Source: Vibrio mediterranei (lineage in GTDB: Bacteria > Pseudomonadota > Gammaproteobacteria > Enterobacterales > Vibrionaceae). Taken from it: DNA of 64,000 bases. Location: assembly GCF_900088415.1 (NCBI RefSeq), contig NZ_FLLQ01000002.1, forward strand, positions 496,001 through 560,000, written 5' to 3'. The translations under genes were made by a program, and so were the position numbers. Of the stretch, positions 1 through 9,813 are shown piece by piece. The notes beneath the pieces are model-generated. The model made no database searches. It saw only the letters and a program-made list of their open reading frames with translations, and was not told where the DNA came from. Numbering within the stretch: the first letter of the stretch is position 1; the number at the start of each line of letters is the position of its first letter.

Positions 1-2
1 TG

Positions 3-206
3 ACCTACATGGTTAGCTACGGCTATATCGATTTGGAAGAAGTGGTAGAAGCGTTAACCAACAGACCAAAAATGCAGTCTGTCATTATCACAGGTCGCGG
101 TGCTCACCGAACGCTCATAGACATTGCAGATACCGTTTCAGAGGTTAAAAATGTCAAACACGCCTTCGAATCAGGCGTAAAAGCGCTAAAAGGTGTCGAT
201 TGGTGA
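3..206 (+). CDS. cobO: Cob(I)alamin adenosyltransferase, C-terminal part (5' end outside window)
   Basis: The window opens inside this gene; the frame is open from base 3 and only the last 67 or so residues are visible. The tail has the features of the BtuR/CobO family: a Y-I-DLEEV segment, then the VIITGRGAH block, then an amphipathic end. The family transfers the adenosyl group of ATP to cob(I)alamin in the cytoplasm, making coenzyme B12 during corrinoid salvage or synthesis. The P-loop part of the protein lies upstream of the window. A perfect hairpin follows the stop codon within 25 bases, so this is the last gene of its transcript. The family call is firm from the C-terminal motif; the symbol could equally be btuR. 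Confidence 0.85.
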   Translation, partial: TYMVSYGYIDLEEVVEALTNRPKMQSVIITGRGAHRTLIDIADTVSEVKNVKHAFESGVKALKGVDW

Positions 207-522
207 TGTTCTAGCCAATCAAACCAAAAGAGTAAAAAATGAGATGTAAGTCTCATTTTTTACTGTATACTGCCCTCCCGTTTGTTAGGGCACTTCGCAT
301 TGTTGCGTAATCTTCTAGCTATACACCAATACAAGCCGTCACCAAGGAACTGTGAACGACCCAAGGATTTGGACCAGCTGCAATCTCCACGCTTGTAAAG
401 GGTATAAAAATGGGCAAATTTATCTTCAGTTACCACAATCAGTGGTTTCCTCAGCTTTCCGCTGTTTCCTCTTGGTCATCGTATTCCATGCTTAACTGTC
501 TAAGCTACGGTGAGGTGACCCA
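207..522. other. Intergenic region and leader of the CNT transporter gene
   Basis: Beyond the terminator at 231-264 this gap holds a short hairpin (TGCCCT at 271-276 with AGGGCA at 287-292), two direct copies of CCAAGGA about 17 bases apart near 342-366, and a pyrimidine-rich stretch just before the next gene. GAGG about eight bases before 523 serves as its ribosome binding site. I do not recognise a known riboswitch fold or a clear CytR or CRP operator here. Confidence 0.5.
231..264. terminator. Rho-independent terminator after cobO
   Basis: A perfect 14-bp inverted repeat (231-244 with 251-264) has a 6-base loop. The arms end in AAAAAA and TTTTTT tracts, so it could work in both directions. 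Confidence 0.8.
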
Positions 523-1737
523 ATGTTAATGACTATCCTGTTTGGTTTTGTAGGCATTATCTCGCTGTTAACTATCGGTTTTATTTTCTCCGAAAACCGT
601 AAAGCAATTAACTGGAATACCGTATTACGCGCACTCCTCCTTCAAACATTGTTTGCTGCTTTTGTTCTTTACATTCCTTTTGGTCAACATGTTCTTGGCG
701 CAATGAGTTCTGGTGTTGCCAAAGTACTGAGCTTCTCCGACGTTGGTATTCAATTTCTATTTGGTGATTTAGCTTCTGAAGGCTTTATTTTTGCCATCCG
801 TGTTCTTCCTATCATCATCGTTATTAGCGCTCTTATTTCGGCACTTTACTACCTTGGCATCATGCAAGCGGTAATCCGCGTACTCGGTGGTTTAATTCAG
901 AAGTTCTTGGGAACAAGCAAAGCGGAATCGTTGGTGGCAACCGGCAACATATTCCTATCACAAGGTGAGTCCCCACTGCTTATTCGTCCTTTCCTTGCAA
1001 CTATGACACGCTCGGAACTGTTCGCAGTCATGGCGGGCGGAATGGCGTCTGTGGCAGGGAGTGTTCTTGGTGGTTACGCCGGGTTAGGCGTAGAGCTAAA
1101 GTACTTAATCGCGGCAAGCTTTATGGCTGCGCCAGGATCCCTAATGATGGCTAAGCTTATCGTACCTGAGCAACAAACTCCGGTAGCTCATGACTCTGTC
1201 GACTTAGATACTGGCGATCAAAGTAATGTGATTGATGCCTTAGCAGCGGGGGCAATGAACGGAGTAAAAGTTGCGGTTGCAGTGGGTACGATGCTTATCG
1301 CTTTTGTCAGTGTTATTGCGATGGCTAACGCCGCTATTGAATCCATAGCGGAGCTGTTTGGTGCGCAAGGAATCACATTACAACTGCTATTCGGTTACCT
1401 CTTCGCTCCAGTAGCTTGGCTTATTGGTGTCGATCAAAGTGAGATGCTGATGGCAGGGTCATTTATCGGCCAAAAGGTAGTCATGAACGAATTTGTTGCT
1501 TTCATCGACTTCATTCAGCATCAAGCTAGCTTATCGGAACACAGCCAAGTTATCGTAATTTTCGCTCTTTGTGGCTTCGCCAACATTGGCTCTATTGCCA
1601 TTCAGCTAGGGTCTATCGGTGTAATGTCGCCGGAGCGCCGCTCTGACGTGGCAAGCCTGGGCCTTAAAGCCGTGCTGGCCGGTACGTTAGCCAACCTGAT
1701 GAGTGCTTGTTTAGCGGGCATTTTCATTGCGCTTTAA
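523..1737 (+). CDS. NupC/CNT family sodium-nucleoside symporter, variant substrate site
   Basis: This 404-residue inner-membrane protein belongs to the concentrative nucleoside transporters, which bring nucleosides into the cell with sodium. It aligns end to end with the structurally known V. cholerae vcCNT: an N-terminal helix with the SENRKAINW segment, a first hairpin loop (NIFLSQGESPLLIRPF), a GGMASVAG helix, MNEFVAF, and FALCGFANIGSIAI near the C-terminus. The asparagine and serine that hold sodium in vcCNT are kept. The first hairpin, however, reads S-Q-G-E where vcCNT has G-Q-T-E, so two nucleoside-contacting positions differ. The substrate range may therefore not be that of the classic NupC. 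The gene stands alone; a weak hairpin (1747-1770) follows it. Confidence 0.85.
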   Translation: MLMTILFGFVGIISLLTIGFIFSENRKAINWNTVLRALLLQTLFAAFVLYIPFGQHVLGAMSSGVAKVLSFSDVGIQFLFGDLASEGFIFAIRVLPIIIVISALISALYYLGIMQAVIRVLGGLIQKFLGTSKAESLVATGNIFLSQGESPLLIRPFLATMTRSELFAVMAGGMASVAGSVLGGYAGLGVELKYLIAASFMAAPGSLMMAKLIVPEQQTPVAHDSVDLDTGDQSNVIDALAAGAMNGVKVAVAVGTMLIAFVSVIAMANAAIESIAELFGAQGITLQLLFGYLFAPVAWLIGVDQSEMLMAGSFIGQKVVMNEFVAFIDFIQHQASLSEHSQVIVIFALCGFANIGSIAIQLGSIGVMSPERRSDVASLGLKAVLAGTLANLMSACLAGIFIAL

Positions 1738-1954
1738 CGCAAGGTAAAACTACCTTCAGGGTAGCAGTTTAAAGTGTCAGCTTGTTAGTACTTTAAATCT
1801 GCTATCCTCGCCTTAATTCTTACTGACTCCTCTCCCAGTAACAACACTCTGTCACCCCATTTAGGTACAATCAGACAATCAACTTGGCGTGAAACTGTCG
1901 TCACAATTGGTTAAATTAACACAAACACAACATCATGATAACAAGGAGAGTTTC

Positions 1955-2248
1955 ATGGAAAGTGGTCGTTTGATCCTATGGATTGGTAGTAATGAGCACC
2001 GATTTATACTTGGCCAAAGTTCAACTCAACCTATCAAACAGTTAAAGCAAGACTGGGAGAATATCGAAAAGAGCCGACATAAGAGTAGCTATTCGATTAC
2101 TCTGCAACATGACGGCTTGCCTACCCATGCTACTCACAACTTATACAAAAACATCACAATGGTCGCTGCCACAGCGCTTATAGAATCATGGCAGCTTCTA
2201 GCAGTTGAGGAGCTCGAAGAAGAGCAAGATCTTGACTACCATTGGTAG
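1955..2248 (+). CDS. Conserved small protein of unknown function
   Basis: This encodes a soluble protein of about 97 residues that I do not recognise. I chose the ATG at 1955 because AAGGAGAG ends four bases before it; an in-frame ATG at 1889 would add 22 residues but has no such site. The protein begins MESGRLILWIGS, is rich in Q, S and H in its centre, and ends with an acidic run (EELEEEQD). No signal peptide or membrane segment is visible. It sits between a nucleoside transporter and a convergent asmA-like gene. The strong ribosome site and regular composition suggest it is a real gene, but nothing in the sequence shows what it does. Confidence 0.6.
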   Translation: MESGRLILWIGSNEHRFILGQSSTQPIKQLKQDWENIEKSRHKSSYSITLQHDGLPTHATHNLYKNITMVAATALIESWQLLAVEELEEEQDLDYHW

Positions 2249-2282
2249 CAACATCTCTAACGTAATTTGTTCCGCCAATACG

Positions 2283-2312
2283 AAAAATGCCAGCGTGAAA
2301 CACGCTGGCATT
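2283..2312 (-). terminator. Terminator of the AsmA-like gene
   Basis: A perfect 12-bp stem (2286-2297 with 2301-2312) has an AAA loop. Read on the minus strand it is followed by TTTTT, as expected 25-50 bases after the AsmA-like stop codon. Confidence 0.85.
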
Positions 2313-2335
2313 GGCTTTACTTGTAGCTGGCTAGT

Positions 2336-4444
2336 TTAGTTAAACAGCCCTTTTAGTAGCCCATCGACGGCTTTCTTGGTCTTTTCATCTTTAATACCAA
2401 GACGCTCAGTCGCGCGTTCTACTTCTTTTTGAGCTTTCTGTTTCAACACATCATCAAACACAAGAGCGAACTTAGGATCAGTCCAAGCGCCGGTCACCTT
2501 GATTGGAATCGTAACATCACGCAGCTCCGTAATGCTTTGACCACCTTGCCCTTCCAATGTCCCTACGATAGAAGTGCGCACCAAAAAGTCGACCGTCTCA
2601 TTAATGTAATTCGCAGATCCTTCACCTTGAATACGCAATAGCGGCGATTCTGCTGACATATCTTTGGTGGATACGACACCTTTGGCTAGCTTGAGTGTAG
2701 CTTTCATCGCGCTAAAGTCGGTTTTCTTAGGCCCTTTTTCAGCTTCAACAGACTGACCTTTAAAGCGAGCGTAATTTTCTCTGATAATCTGTGCAACGTT
2801 GATACCATTGACGGCACCATCAGCAAAATTGATCTTCACCGTACCCGCTAGATTTTTCTTAATACCCGTTGGGGTTAAGCTCCTACCTGTAACATTCACA
2901 TCGATATTACCGGTACCTTCGAGCATGTCGTTGTTAGCAACATCTTTTAGAAGCGGTTGTACTTTTACGCCTTTAATGCGCTTCACGGCACTATAAGATG
3001 CTGGTGATTTACGCGCATCCAGTTTTGCTTTTGCTGTAATTGAGCCGCTATACAGCTGAGAACTAAATGACGTGAGTTCTGCTACGCCACGATTAACATA
3101 AAAGTCGGCTTTTACTTTCTGCATGTGGGCATTAGCCGCTTTGAACTTATCAATCGTTACACTGCCTTTTACATCCAAGCCTTTAAGTGCACTTAAGTCA
3201 GGTTCTACCTCTTTCACAGGCGCCGAGTTGTCTGAAGAAGCGCTTGGCTGGCCACCAGTCTTGGCTGTTTTGTTGCCGGTCTGAGTTTGGTTTAGTCCTA
3301 AAAACTCATCAAGGTCAATATTAGAGCTATGCAGTGAGAAGCGGACTTTCGGAATATCAGCCAATTGAACCGTCGCCTTCCCATCTAGCTCCATTTTGTT
3401 GAGTGATAGTTTTTGAAGCACAAAGTTCAAGAAGTTCTTCTTAAGATCAAAGCTAAGATCTGATGACATTCCCACTTTCATTGGAGACTGAGGTAGTGGT
3501 TTACCCTCTAAGGTAGAGTCAAGTGTCAACGCGCTTAGTTTAAGCATGGTCATCGCTTTATCAATTTCAAATGATGTACCACCTTTGGCATCGAAACTAA
3601 GATCTGGCGTTTTACCTTTAACCGCAAACTCAATACTGTTTGGTTTATCAAATTCGAATGTCGCTACCGTAAGTTGAGCTTGCTCAACATTATTAACCGT
3701 ATCTTGATATGTAGCATCGAACTTGATGTTTTTCAGTGCGTACTCAGCAAAGTCCTTGCTCAACTTAAAGTCTGCAGTACCTTTAGCAGTAAAACTCTGG
3801 TCGTTGTTTTGACCTTTCAAATCAAAGTCGGCTGTAGTCCATTGGTCTGCTGCGAACTGAGAGACATTTAAACCGACATCATAAAGCTTGGTGAATGACC
3901 CTGTTTCTTCGTTAGAAATCTCAAGTAACGCATTGGACACCGTCACACCAGAAAGTGAAATGCTCCAACCTTGTGCGGCAGACGCGGACGACGTAGTCTC
4001 AGGCTCGGTCGCTGCCTTATCGGCTGGGGTTGCAGATTCAGCCTCTTTGCTAGCCGCAGTCAACGCGTCCAAGTTAGACGTTCCGTCTTTTAATGTTTCT
4101 AAATGAACTTGCGCACCATCAAGCGTCACAGAACCAATTTCTAGGGTTTTATCGAGTAGAGGCATCACCCCAACACTCACGCCCACTTGGCTGACACTGA
4201 ATAGATTGGGATTCTTAAAGCCCTGAGGATTCTTAAGATTTGTTTGACCAAGTTCAAATCCAAGTGAAGGGAAGAACTGCCAACTGATGTCACCGCTTAT
4301 TTCAAGTTCTAGACCAGTTTGTGCCTGAACCTGCTCAGTTATCATAGGTTTGAACTGATTAGGGTTTACAAACATCACCAAGGCGGCGATAGCGACGACG
4401 ATAAGCACAATCGGGATCGCCAAGATAAGGAGTAGTTTTTTCAT
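2336..4444 (-). CDS. asmA: AsmA family protein
   Basis: This is an AsmA-like protein of about 702 residues. AsmA-family proteins sit in the inner membrane with a large periplasmic beta-rich body and have been linked to outer-membrane biogenesis and lipid transfer. One N-terminal helix (about residues 4-24) is followed by the family's opening (NPNQFKP, then an ISGDISWQ motif). A low-complexity A/S/E-rich stretch lies near residues 135-160, and the C-terminal part carries the repeated beta-strand pattern typical of AsmA, ending with LRDVTIPIKVTGAWTDP. The start at 4444 is preferred because AAGGAAG lies six bases before it; the frame runs 17 codons further upstream without a better site. It is a single-gene unit with its own terminator. 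The family call is firm; the cargo is unknown. Confidence 0.85.
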   Translation of the reverse strand: MKKLLLILAIPIVLIVVAIAALVMFVNPNQFKPMITEQVQAQTGLELEISGDISWQFFPSLGFELGQTNLKNPQGFKNPNLFSVSQVGVSVGVMPLLDKTLEIGSVTLDGAQVHLETLKDGTSNLDALTAASKEAESATPADKAATEPETTSSASAAQGWSISLSGVTVSNALLEISNEETGSFTKLYDVGLNVSQFAADQWTTADFDLKGQNNDQSFTAKGTADFKLSKDFAEYALKNIKFDATYQDTVNNVEQAQLTVATFEFDKPNSIEFAVKGKTPDLSFDAKGGTSFEIDKAMTMLKLSALTLDSTLEGKPLPQSPMKVGMSSDLSFDLKKNFLNFVLQKLSLNKMELDGKATVQLADIPKVRFSLHSSNIDLDEFLGLNQTQTGNKTAKTGGQPSASSDNSAPVKEVEPDLSALKGLDVKGSVTIDKFKAANAHMQKVKADFYVNRGVAELTSFSSQLYSGSITAKAKLDARKSPASYSAVKRIKGVKVQPLLKDVANNDMLEGTGNIDVNVTGRSLTPTGIKKNLAGTVKINFADGAVNGINVAQIIRENYARFKGQSVEAEKGPKKTDFSAMKATLKLAKGVVSTKDMSAESPLLRIQGEGSANYINETVDFLVRTSIVGTLEGQGGQSITELRDVTIPIKVTGAWTDPKFALVFDDVLKQKAQKEVERATERLGIKDEKTKKAVDGLLKGLFN

Positions 4445-4601
4445 TCGCATCTTCCTTGCAAAGCGGAAAACAAAAAGTGGCACATAAAGTGCCACTAATC
4501 TATTAAAAAATAAAGCAATTTAAACGTTATACGTGCACCCGTTCAGTATAGAACAGTTTGGTTACTTATAACGTAAGAATTCAATCCGAATATTGTAAGG
4601 A

Positions 4602-5243
4602 TTACGCTTTTAACAGCTTTGCGATGTGTGCTTTGAGTACATCGATCGCAATACGGTTTTTACCGCCACGTGGAACGATAATATCAGCGTACTGTTTTGA
4701 CGGCTCAATAAACTGCATAAACATAGGACGAACCGTTTTTTGGTACTGCTGAAGAACGGATTCCATGGTACGTCCGCGCTCTTCAACATCACGTTTAACG
4801 CGACGCAGTAGGCAGATATCAAGCGGAGTATCCATAAATACCGTCGCATGCATTAGCTTGCGAAGACGAGGATCAGTCAGAAGAAGAATACCTTCAAGGA
4901 TGATGACTTTCTTTGGTGTCATCGACGTAGTGTTATCAGTGCGAGTGTGTTCGGAGTAGCTATATTCTGGCACTTCTACCGCTTCGCCTTGAATCAGCTT
5001 TTCAAGATGGTCGCAAAGCAAGTCATGATCCAGTGCACTTGGGTGGTCGTAGTTCGTTTTTACACGCTCTTCCATACTCAAATGACCTTGGTCATTGTAG
5101 TAACAATCTTCCGTGATCACTCCGATTTGATGGTCGCCTACCTTCTCACGAAGTTCGTTATAGATTGTGCTCGCAATGAGGCTTTTTCCGGAAGCAGAAG
5201 CGCCAGCGATACCTACGATGACACATTGATTATTATCAGACAT
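4602..5243 (-). CDS. udk: Uridine kinase
   Basis: A 213-residue cytoplasmic enzyme that phosphorylates uridine and cytidine with ATP or GTP in pyrimidine salvage. The Walker A motif GASASGKS is at residues 14-21, and the TEDCYY segment and the downstream DHPSALD motif of the uridine kinase family follow. The length equals that of the E. coli enzyme. I moved the start three codons into the frame, to the ATG at 5243, because AGGTG lies about seven bases upstream and the homologous proteins begin MSDN. It lies between the mrp and asmA-like genes, all on the minus strand. The gaps of about 150-200 bases suggest separate units. No convincing terminator is visible between udk and asmA. Confidence 0.95.
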   Translation of the reverse strand: MSDNNQCVIVGIAGASASGKSLIASTIYNELREKVGDHQIGVITEDCYYNDQGHLSMEERVKTNYDHPSALDHDLLCDHLEKLIQGEAVEVPEYSYSEHTRTDNTTSMTPKKVIILEGILLLTDPRLRKLMHATVFMDTPLDICLLRRVKRDVEERGRTMESVLQQYQKTVRPMFMQFIEPSKQYADIIVPRGGKNRIAIDVLKAHIAKLLKA

Positions 5244-5413
5244 TCTTTGCACCTAGTACATATATGGTGGTGAGGACAAAACCGGGTAATTATATGGACA
5301 TCAACCCTTAGATACTAGTCGAGATCTCACTTATTTGATGCCCAATTTTGCCCTCGCTCAAGAAATAGGAAATTGCAATCGATTACTTCATTTTACAAAG
5401 TAGAAGGCAATAA

Positions 5414-5442
5414 GAAACCGAGCTCACAACTAGCTCGGTTTC
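5414..5442 (-). terminator. Terminator after apbC/mrp
   Basis: GAAACCGAGCT (5414-5424) pairs with AGCTCGGTTTC (5432-5442) to give an 11-bp stem and a 7-base loop. It lies just downstream of the minus-strand apbC stop; the following T tract is short and interrupted. Confidence 0.65.
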
Positions 5443-5446
5443 TCCG

Positions 5447-6523
5447 TTATTCCACCATTTTAAACAAGATGGATTCCGGTTTCGCTTTTCCATTCCAATA
5501 CAGGTCTGCACATACTCTTTCAGCCAATTGTGTGTAGATCTGAGCATGCTCTCCCTCTGGATTGGACACCACAGTTGGCGCACCATTATCAATGGATTCT
5601 CGAATATCAATATGAAGCGGAACTTGGCCCAGCAGGTTAAGACCGAATTTCGAAGCCATCCATTCAGCACCACCTGCGCCAAAAATATGTTCTTTCGAGC
5701 CACATTGGCTACAAATGTGATAACTCATATTTTCGACGATACCCACCACAGGAACAGACACTTTTTCAAACATAGCGGCACCTTTGATAGCATCTGCTAG
5801 CGCTAAATCTTGTGGGGTGGTGACAATCAATGCGCCAGTCACCGGGATCTGTTGAGACAGGGTGAGTTGGATATCGCCAGTCCCTGGCGGCATATCAATC
5901 ACCAGATAATCAAGTTCTGGCCATTCGGTTTCATTAAGCAGCTGAGCTAACGCTTTGGATGCCATCGGACCGCGCCAAATCGCCGCATCATCAGAGCTAA
6001 TAAGGTAACCGATAGATTGAGTATAGATGCCGTGCGCCGCAATTGGTTGCATCCACTTTCCGTCACGGACTTCGGGATGCGCATTGATTTGCCCAAACAT
6101 CATCGGAATAGATGGCCCGTAGACGTCGGCATCGAGAATACCTACCTTCGCCCCAAGCTTGCTGATGGCAAGCGCTAGGTTGACCGCTGTTGTCGATTTC
6201 CCGACCCCTCCTTTTGCGGACGTGACCGCTATGACGTTCTTCACGCCTTTGATTTCTGACGCCACCGTAGTTTCTAGTGCTTTCACTTGGCTTGATACAG
6301 AAAACTCAAATGCTGCCACTTGGTTTGATTGTTGCTGCGTTTTAATCCAAGTCGTCAGCTCTGAAATCAGTGATTGATTAGCGAAAGGTAACGTAATCTG
6401 AAATTCACCAGATGCCGATACAGACACTACATCCGGTGACTCGCTCCAACCCAGTTTTAGGTTTTCCCCGTGAAACTCCCCGAGCCACTGGCAAAAATCT
6501 TGTTTTGATTCGAACGTGCGCAT
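5447..6523 (-). CDS. apbC: Iron-sulfur cluster carrier protein Mrp/ApbC
   Basis: This 358-residue P-loop protein belongs to the Mrp/NBP35 family, which binds a [4Fe-4S] cluster and passes it to apo-enzymes in the cytoplasm. The deviant Walker A motif SAKGGVGKS lies at about residues 102-110. The DADVYGPSIPMM and DMPPGTGDIQL motifs follow, and a C-S-Q-C pair near residue 275 should bridge the cluster. An N-terminal DUF59-like region of about 90 residues precedes the nucleotide-binding part. The ATG at 6523 was chosen because AAGGAA lies six bases upstream; the longer frame has no such site. The gene is divergent from metG with about 170 bases between them, an arrangement also found in E. coli. 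Confidence 0.93.
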   Translation of the reverse strand: MRTFESKQDFCQWLGEFHGENLKLGWSESPDVVSVSASGEFQITLPFANQSLISELTTWIKTQQQSNQVAAFEFSVSSQVKALETTVASEIKGVKNVIAVTSAKGGVGKSTTAVNLALAISKLGAKVGILDADVYGPSIPMMFGQINAHPEVRDGKWMQPIAAHGIYTQSIGYLISSDDAAIWRGPMASKALAQLLNETEWPELDYLVIDMPPGTGDIQLTLSQQIPVTGALIVTTPQDLALADAIKGAAMFEKVSVPVVGIVENMSYHICSQCGSKEHIFGAGGAEWMASKFGLNLLGQVPLHIDIRESIDNGAPTVVSNPEGEHAQIYTQLAERVCADLYWNGKAKPESILFKMVE

Positions 6524-6690
6524 CTTGCTTTCCTTATTATTTTTTAGTCCTGTTAAGATTAGCATTACGTCGCCAGAACCAGAACCCCAAAAAAGTTATG
6601 GGGATTGACTCTGGATACCTTGGAGTCATGGCAGTCATCATGTAGTATTAGCGAATATTTTACTCTGAATAAAGAAAGCGAAACTAAAGT

Positions 6691-8757
6691 ATGGCAACCG
6701 ATCCAAGAAACCTTAACTCAAGGAAACTGTTGGTCACTTGCGCGCTACCGTACGCTAACGGTTCTATTCACTTAGGACATATGCTTGAGCATATCCAAGC
6801 GGATATCTGGGTGCGCTACCAACGTCTACGTGGCAACGTAGTAAACTTCATTTGTGCTGATGACGCTCACGGCACACCAATCATGCTGAAAGCTCAGCAG
6901 ATGGGGATCTCGCCAGAAGAAATGATCGCAGCAGTTAGCGAAGAGCACCAAAAAGATTTCGCTGGCTTCGATATCAGTTTTGATAACTACCACAGCACGC
7001 ACTCAGAAGAGAACCGCGAGCTTGCATCTCACATCTATCTGGAATTGAAAAAGAACGGCTTTATTTCTAGCCGCACTATTTCTCAATTGTTTGACCCAGA
7101 GAAAGAGATGTTCCTTCCAGACCGTTTTGTTAAAGGTACTTGCCCTAAGTGTAAGTCTGAAGACCAATACGGTGACAACTGTGACAACTGTGGTGAAACA
7201 TATAGCCCAACAGAACTTATCAATCCTAAGTCTGCGGTATCCGGTGCAACACCAATCATGAAGGATTCAGAGCACTTCTTCTTCGACTTGCCTCAATTTG
7301 AAAGCATGTTGAAAGAGTGGACTCGATCTGGCTCACTTCAAACTGAAACTGCAAACAAGATGCAAGAGTGGTTTGAATCTGGTCTACAACAGTGGGACAT
7401 CTCTCGTGATGCACCGTATTTCGGTTTCGAAATCCCTGGCGAAAAAGACAAGTTCTTCTACGTGTGGCTAGATGCACCTATCGGTTATATGGGTTCATTC
7501 AAAAACCTATGTGACAAGCGCGACGACTTAGACTTTGAAGAGTACTGGAACAAAGACAGTAGCACTGAGCTTTACCACTTCATTGGTAAAGATATTGTTT
7601 ACTTCCACAGCTTGTTCTGGCCTGCAATGCTTGAAGGTTCTGGTTTCCGCAAACCAAACAACGTATTCGTTCACGGCTACGTAACGGTTAACGGCGCGAA
7701 AATGTCTAAGTCTAAAGGTACATTTGTGAAAGCAAGCACTTACCTTGACCACCTAGACCCAGAATGTCTACGTTACTACTACGCTGCAAAACTGAACAGC
7801 CGTATCGACGATCTTGACCTTAACCTTGAAGACTTTACGCAACGTGTAAATGCCGATGTGGTGAATAAGATTGTTAACTTGGCTTCACGTAATGCAGGTT
7901 TCATTACTAAGCGTTTCGAAGGCAAACTTTCTGAAAACTTCGCTGAGCCAGAGCTATACAATGAATTTGTAGCCGCTGCTGATCGCATTGCTGAGTTGTA
8001 TGAAGCTCGCGAATTTGGTCGTGCAATTCGTGAAATCACCGCACTTGCTGACAAAGCAAACCAATATGTTGATGAAAAAGCACCATGGGTTGTCGCGAAA
8101 GAAGAAGGCAAAGACCAAGAGCTACAAGATATCTGCTCTGTTGGTATAAACTTGTTCCGTGTGCTGATGACTTATCTCAAGCCTGTAATGCCTGCTCTTG
8201 CTGCTCGCACTGAAGCTTTCCTAAACGAAGAGCTATCATGGGATGGCATTGCGCAGCCACTCACTGCTCATGAGATCACTAAGTTCAAGGCTCTGTTCAA
8301 CCGTATTGATCCTAAGAAAGTAGAAGCAATGATCGAAGCGTCTAAAGAAGACGCAGCGGCAGAGCAAGCTGCGAAGGAAAAAGCGGAAGCAGCTAAGACT
8401 GAAACTGAACTAAGCAAAGACCCAATTGCAGAAGAGATCGAGTTTGATGCTTTTGCTAAAGTTGACATGCGCATTGCTCGTATCATCTCCTGCGAAGAAG
8501 TGCCAAAAGCAAACAAGCTATTGAAATTCCAGCTTGATATTGGTGGTGAAACGCGTCAAGTATTCTCAGGAATTAAGTCCGCGTATAAGCCAGAAGAGCT
8601 TGAGGGTAAGCTAACCGTGATGGTTGCAAACCTAAAACCTCGCAAGATGAAGTTTGGCATGTCTGAAGGCATGATCTTGGCTGCAGGACCAGGTGGCAGC
8701 GATCTTTGGATACTTGAACCGCATGAAGGCGCACAGCCAGGTATGCGAGTGATGTAA
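6691..8757 (+). CDS. metG: Methionyl-tRNA synthetase
   Basis: A 688-residue class I aminoacyl-tRNA synthetase that charges tRNA-Met in the cytoplasm. The HLGH signature is at residues 27-30 and KMSKS at 337-341. A zinc knuckle is formed by C151, C154, C164 and C167. The anticodon-binding helical domain follows. After an A/E/K-rich linker (about 550-585) comes a C-terminal EMAP/tRBD domain starting near [11 protein letters not shown], which provides dimerisation and extra tRNA binding as in E. coli MetG. The start ATG is preceded by a purine-rich stretch (GAAAGCGAAAC) rather than a strong Shine-Dalgarno. In the leader, a 6-bp hairpin (6606-6611 with 6623-6628) is visible but no known riboswitch. 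A strong terminator follows. Confidence 0.97.
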   Translation: MATDPRNLNSRKLLVTCALPYANGSIHLGHMLEHIQADIWVRYQRLRGNVVNFICADDAHGTPIMLKAQQMGISPEEMIAAVSEEHQKDFAGFDISFDNYHSTHSEENRELASHIYLELKKNGFISSRTISQLFDPEKEMFLPDRFVKGTCPKCKSEDQYGDNCDNCGETYSPTELINPKSAVSGATPIMKDSEHFFFDLPQFESMLKEWTRSGSLQTETANKMQEWFESGLQQWDISRDAPYFGFEIPGEKDKFFYVWLDAPIGYMGSFKNLCDKRDDLDFEEYWNKDSSTELYHFIGKDIVYFHSLFWPAMLEGSGFRKPNNVFVHGYVTVNGAKMSKSKGTFVKASTYLDHLDPECLRYYYAAKLNSRIDDLDLNLEDFTQRVNADVVNKIVNLASRNAGFITKRFEGKLSENFAEPELYNEFVAAADRIAELYEAREFGRAIREITALADKANQYVDEKAPWVVAKEEGKDQELQDICSVGINLFRVLMTYLKPVMPALAARTEAFLNEELSWDGIAQPLTAHEITKFKALFNRIDPKKVEAMIEASKEDAAAEQAAKEKAEAAKTETELSKDPIAEEIEFDAFAKVDMRIARIISCEEVPKANKLLKFQLDIGGETRQVFSGIKSAYKPEELEGKLTVMVANLKPRKMKFGMSEGMILAAGPGGSDLWILEPHEGAQPGMRVM

Positions 8758-8774
8758 CCGACTCTTTTATGACT

Positions 8775-8803
8775 AAAAGCCAGCCTTCGCGCTGGCTTTT
8801 TTT
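8775..8803 (+). terminator. Terminator after metG
   Basis: A 10-bp stem (8775-8784 with 8791-8800) with a six-base loop runs into a T tract (8797-8803). Confidence 0.9.
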
Positions 8804-8957
8804 GTGACAGAATTCACACAAAATGTGCATTTGCACCAATTAGTCGCACTCCCATTGACTGACTGATATATAACTCATTGTTTTTAAATGAATAATCAAT
8901 TGGCATTGAGCTTGCTGAGACATAGACAGTAAATATTGTTCGACAAAGGAGGTCGTT

Positions 8958-9764
8958 ATGTTTGTATTACTGTCTCTACTTCTATCTTTAGCCATTCTTG
9001 CAGCTATCTATCGATATGCCAAAGTCACCGAGGCAAAAACTGAGCGTAAATATCAACTCATCGTTCATTTACGTGAGTTAGTCACATTAGTCAGACAGCA
9101 CCGCACCGCTACTCACTACACATTGATGTTTGAGCAAAAGAAGAATAAGCAGCTGGAGAAAATTGAAGTCGCAATGGAAGAGTGCTGCCTTGCATTGACT
9201 GACATTGCTCACTTCGACAACAAACCTATGTATCGTGTGCTGCACAGCAATATTAAGCTGTTAAGTCGTTCTTGGAAGAAGCACAGCGTCAACAAAAACC
9301 AAATTGTGCATGGCAAGCTCATCCGCCAGACATTACTGCTGATCGATGACATTCTAGTCGCTTGGTTGATAGCTGTGGAAAGAGAGGACTTAGAACAAGA
9401 GTATCGTACTCTATGGCAAAGTGTTATTGACTCGCTTGATTGCCTAACTCAGTTAAGACTTTGTATTGATAGCATTGACTCTGAGCTCGGCAAACAACGC
9501 GCCTTGCATTACTGCAATCAAATCCATCGCAAGGTTAACCAACTTAGCTTAGTAGGTCCGCTGTCTATTCCCTCTCCTATGTACAGCACTGCCATAGGTA
9601 AAATAGAGGCGTTGATTGACCATCCTAAAGCTGAGCTCGATAGAGAATTTATGTATCAGCTCACGTCGGAGCTCTCTGAACTTATATTCACCAACTACGA
9701 TGGCATTATTAAAGAGCTAGCAGAAGAACTATACCAGCCGATTCCCAATTCGGTCATCGTCTGA
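8958..9764 (+). CDS. Membrane-anchored helical protein of unknown function
   Basis: This encodes a 268-residue protein I do not recognise. A single hydrophobic N-terminal segment (residues 2-18) without a cleavage site suggests an inner-membrane anchor. The rest looks almost entirely alpha-helical. The segment around residues 32-50 (LRELVTLVRQHRTATH) recalls the helical repeats of nitrate/nitrite-sensing (NIT-type) domains, but the resemblance is weak and no signalling output domain follows. AAGGAGG sits six to seven bases before the ATG, a very strong ribosome site. The gene is a single unit between metG and the convergent fadR, with which it shares a terminator. A structure comparison of the predicted fold would be the way to assign it. 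Confidence 0.75.
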   Translation: MFVLLSLLLSLAILAAIYRYAKVTEAKTERKYQLIVHLRELVTLVRQHRTATHYTLMFEQKKNKQLEKIEVAMEECCLALTDIAHFDNKPMYRVLHSNIKLLSRSWKKHSVNKNQIVHGKLIRQTLLLIDDILVAWLIAVEREDLEQEYRTLWQSVIDSLDCLTQLRLCIDSIDSELGKQRALHYCNQIHRKVNQLSLVGPLSIPSPMYSTAIGKIEALIDHPKAELDREFMYQLTSELSELIFTNYDGIIKELAEELYQPIPNSVIV

Positions 9765-9784
9765 AGCCAGACTTGCACTCACAA

Positions 9785-9808
9785 AAAAGGCCACGATTGT
9801 GGCCTTTT
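9785..9808. terminator. Bidirectional terminator between the 8958 gene and fadR
   Basis: AAAAGGCCAC (9785-9794) pairs with GTGGCCTTTT (9799-9808) around a GATT loop, between two convergent stop codons. A/T tracts on both sides allow use on both strands. Confidence 0.9.
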
Positions 9809-9813
9809 CATTT

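Noticed and set aside
271..522. Riboswitch in the leader of the CNT transporter
   Set aside because: I could not find the junction or conserved core of a purine or any other known riboswitch; only a short hairpin and a short direct repeat are seen.
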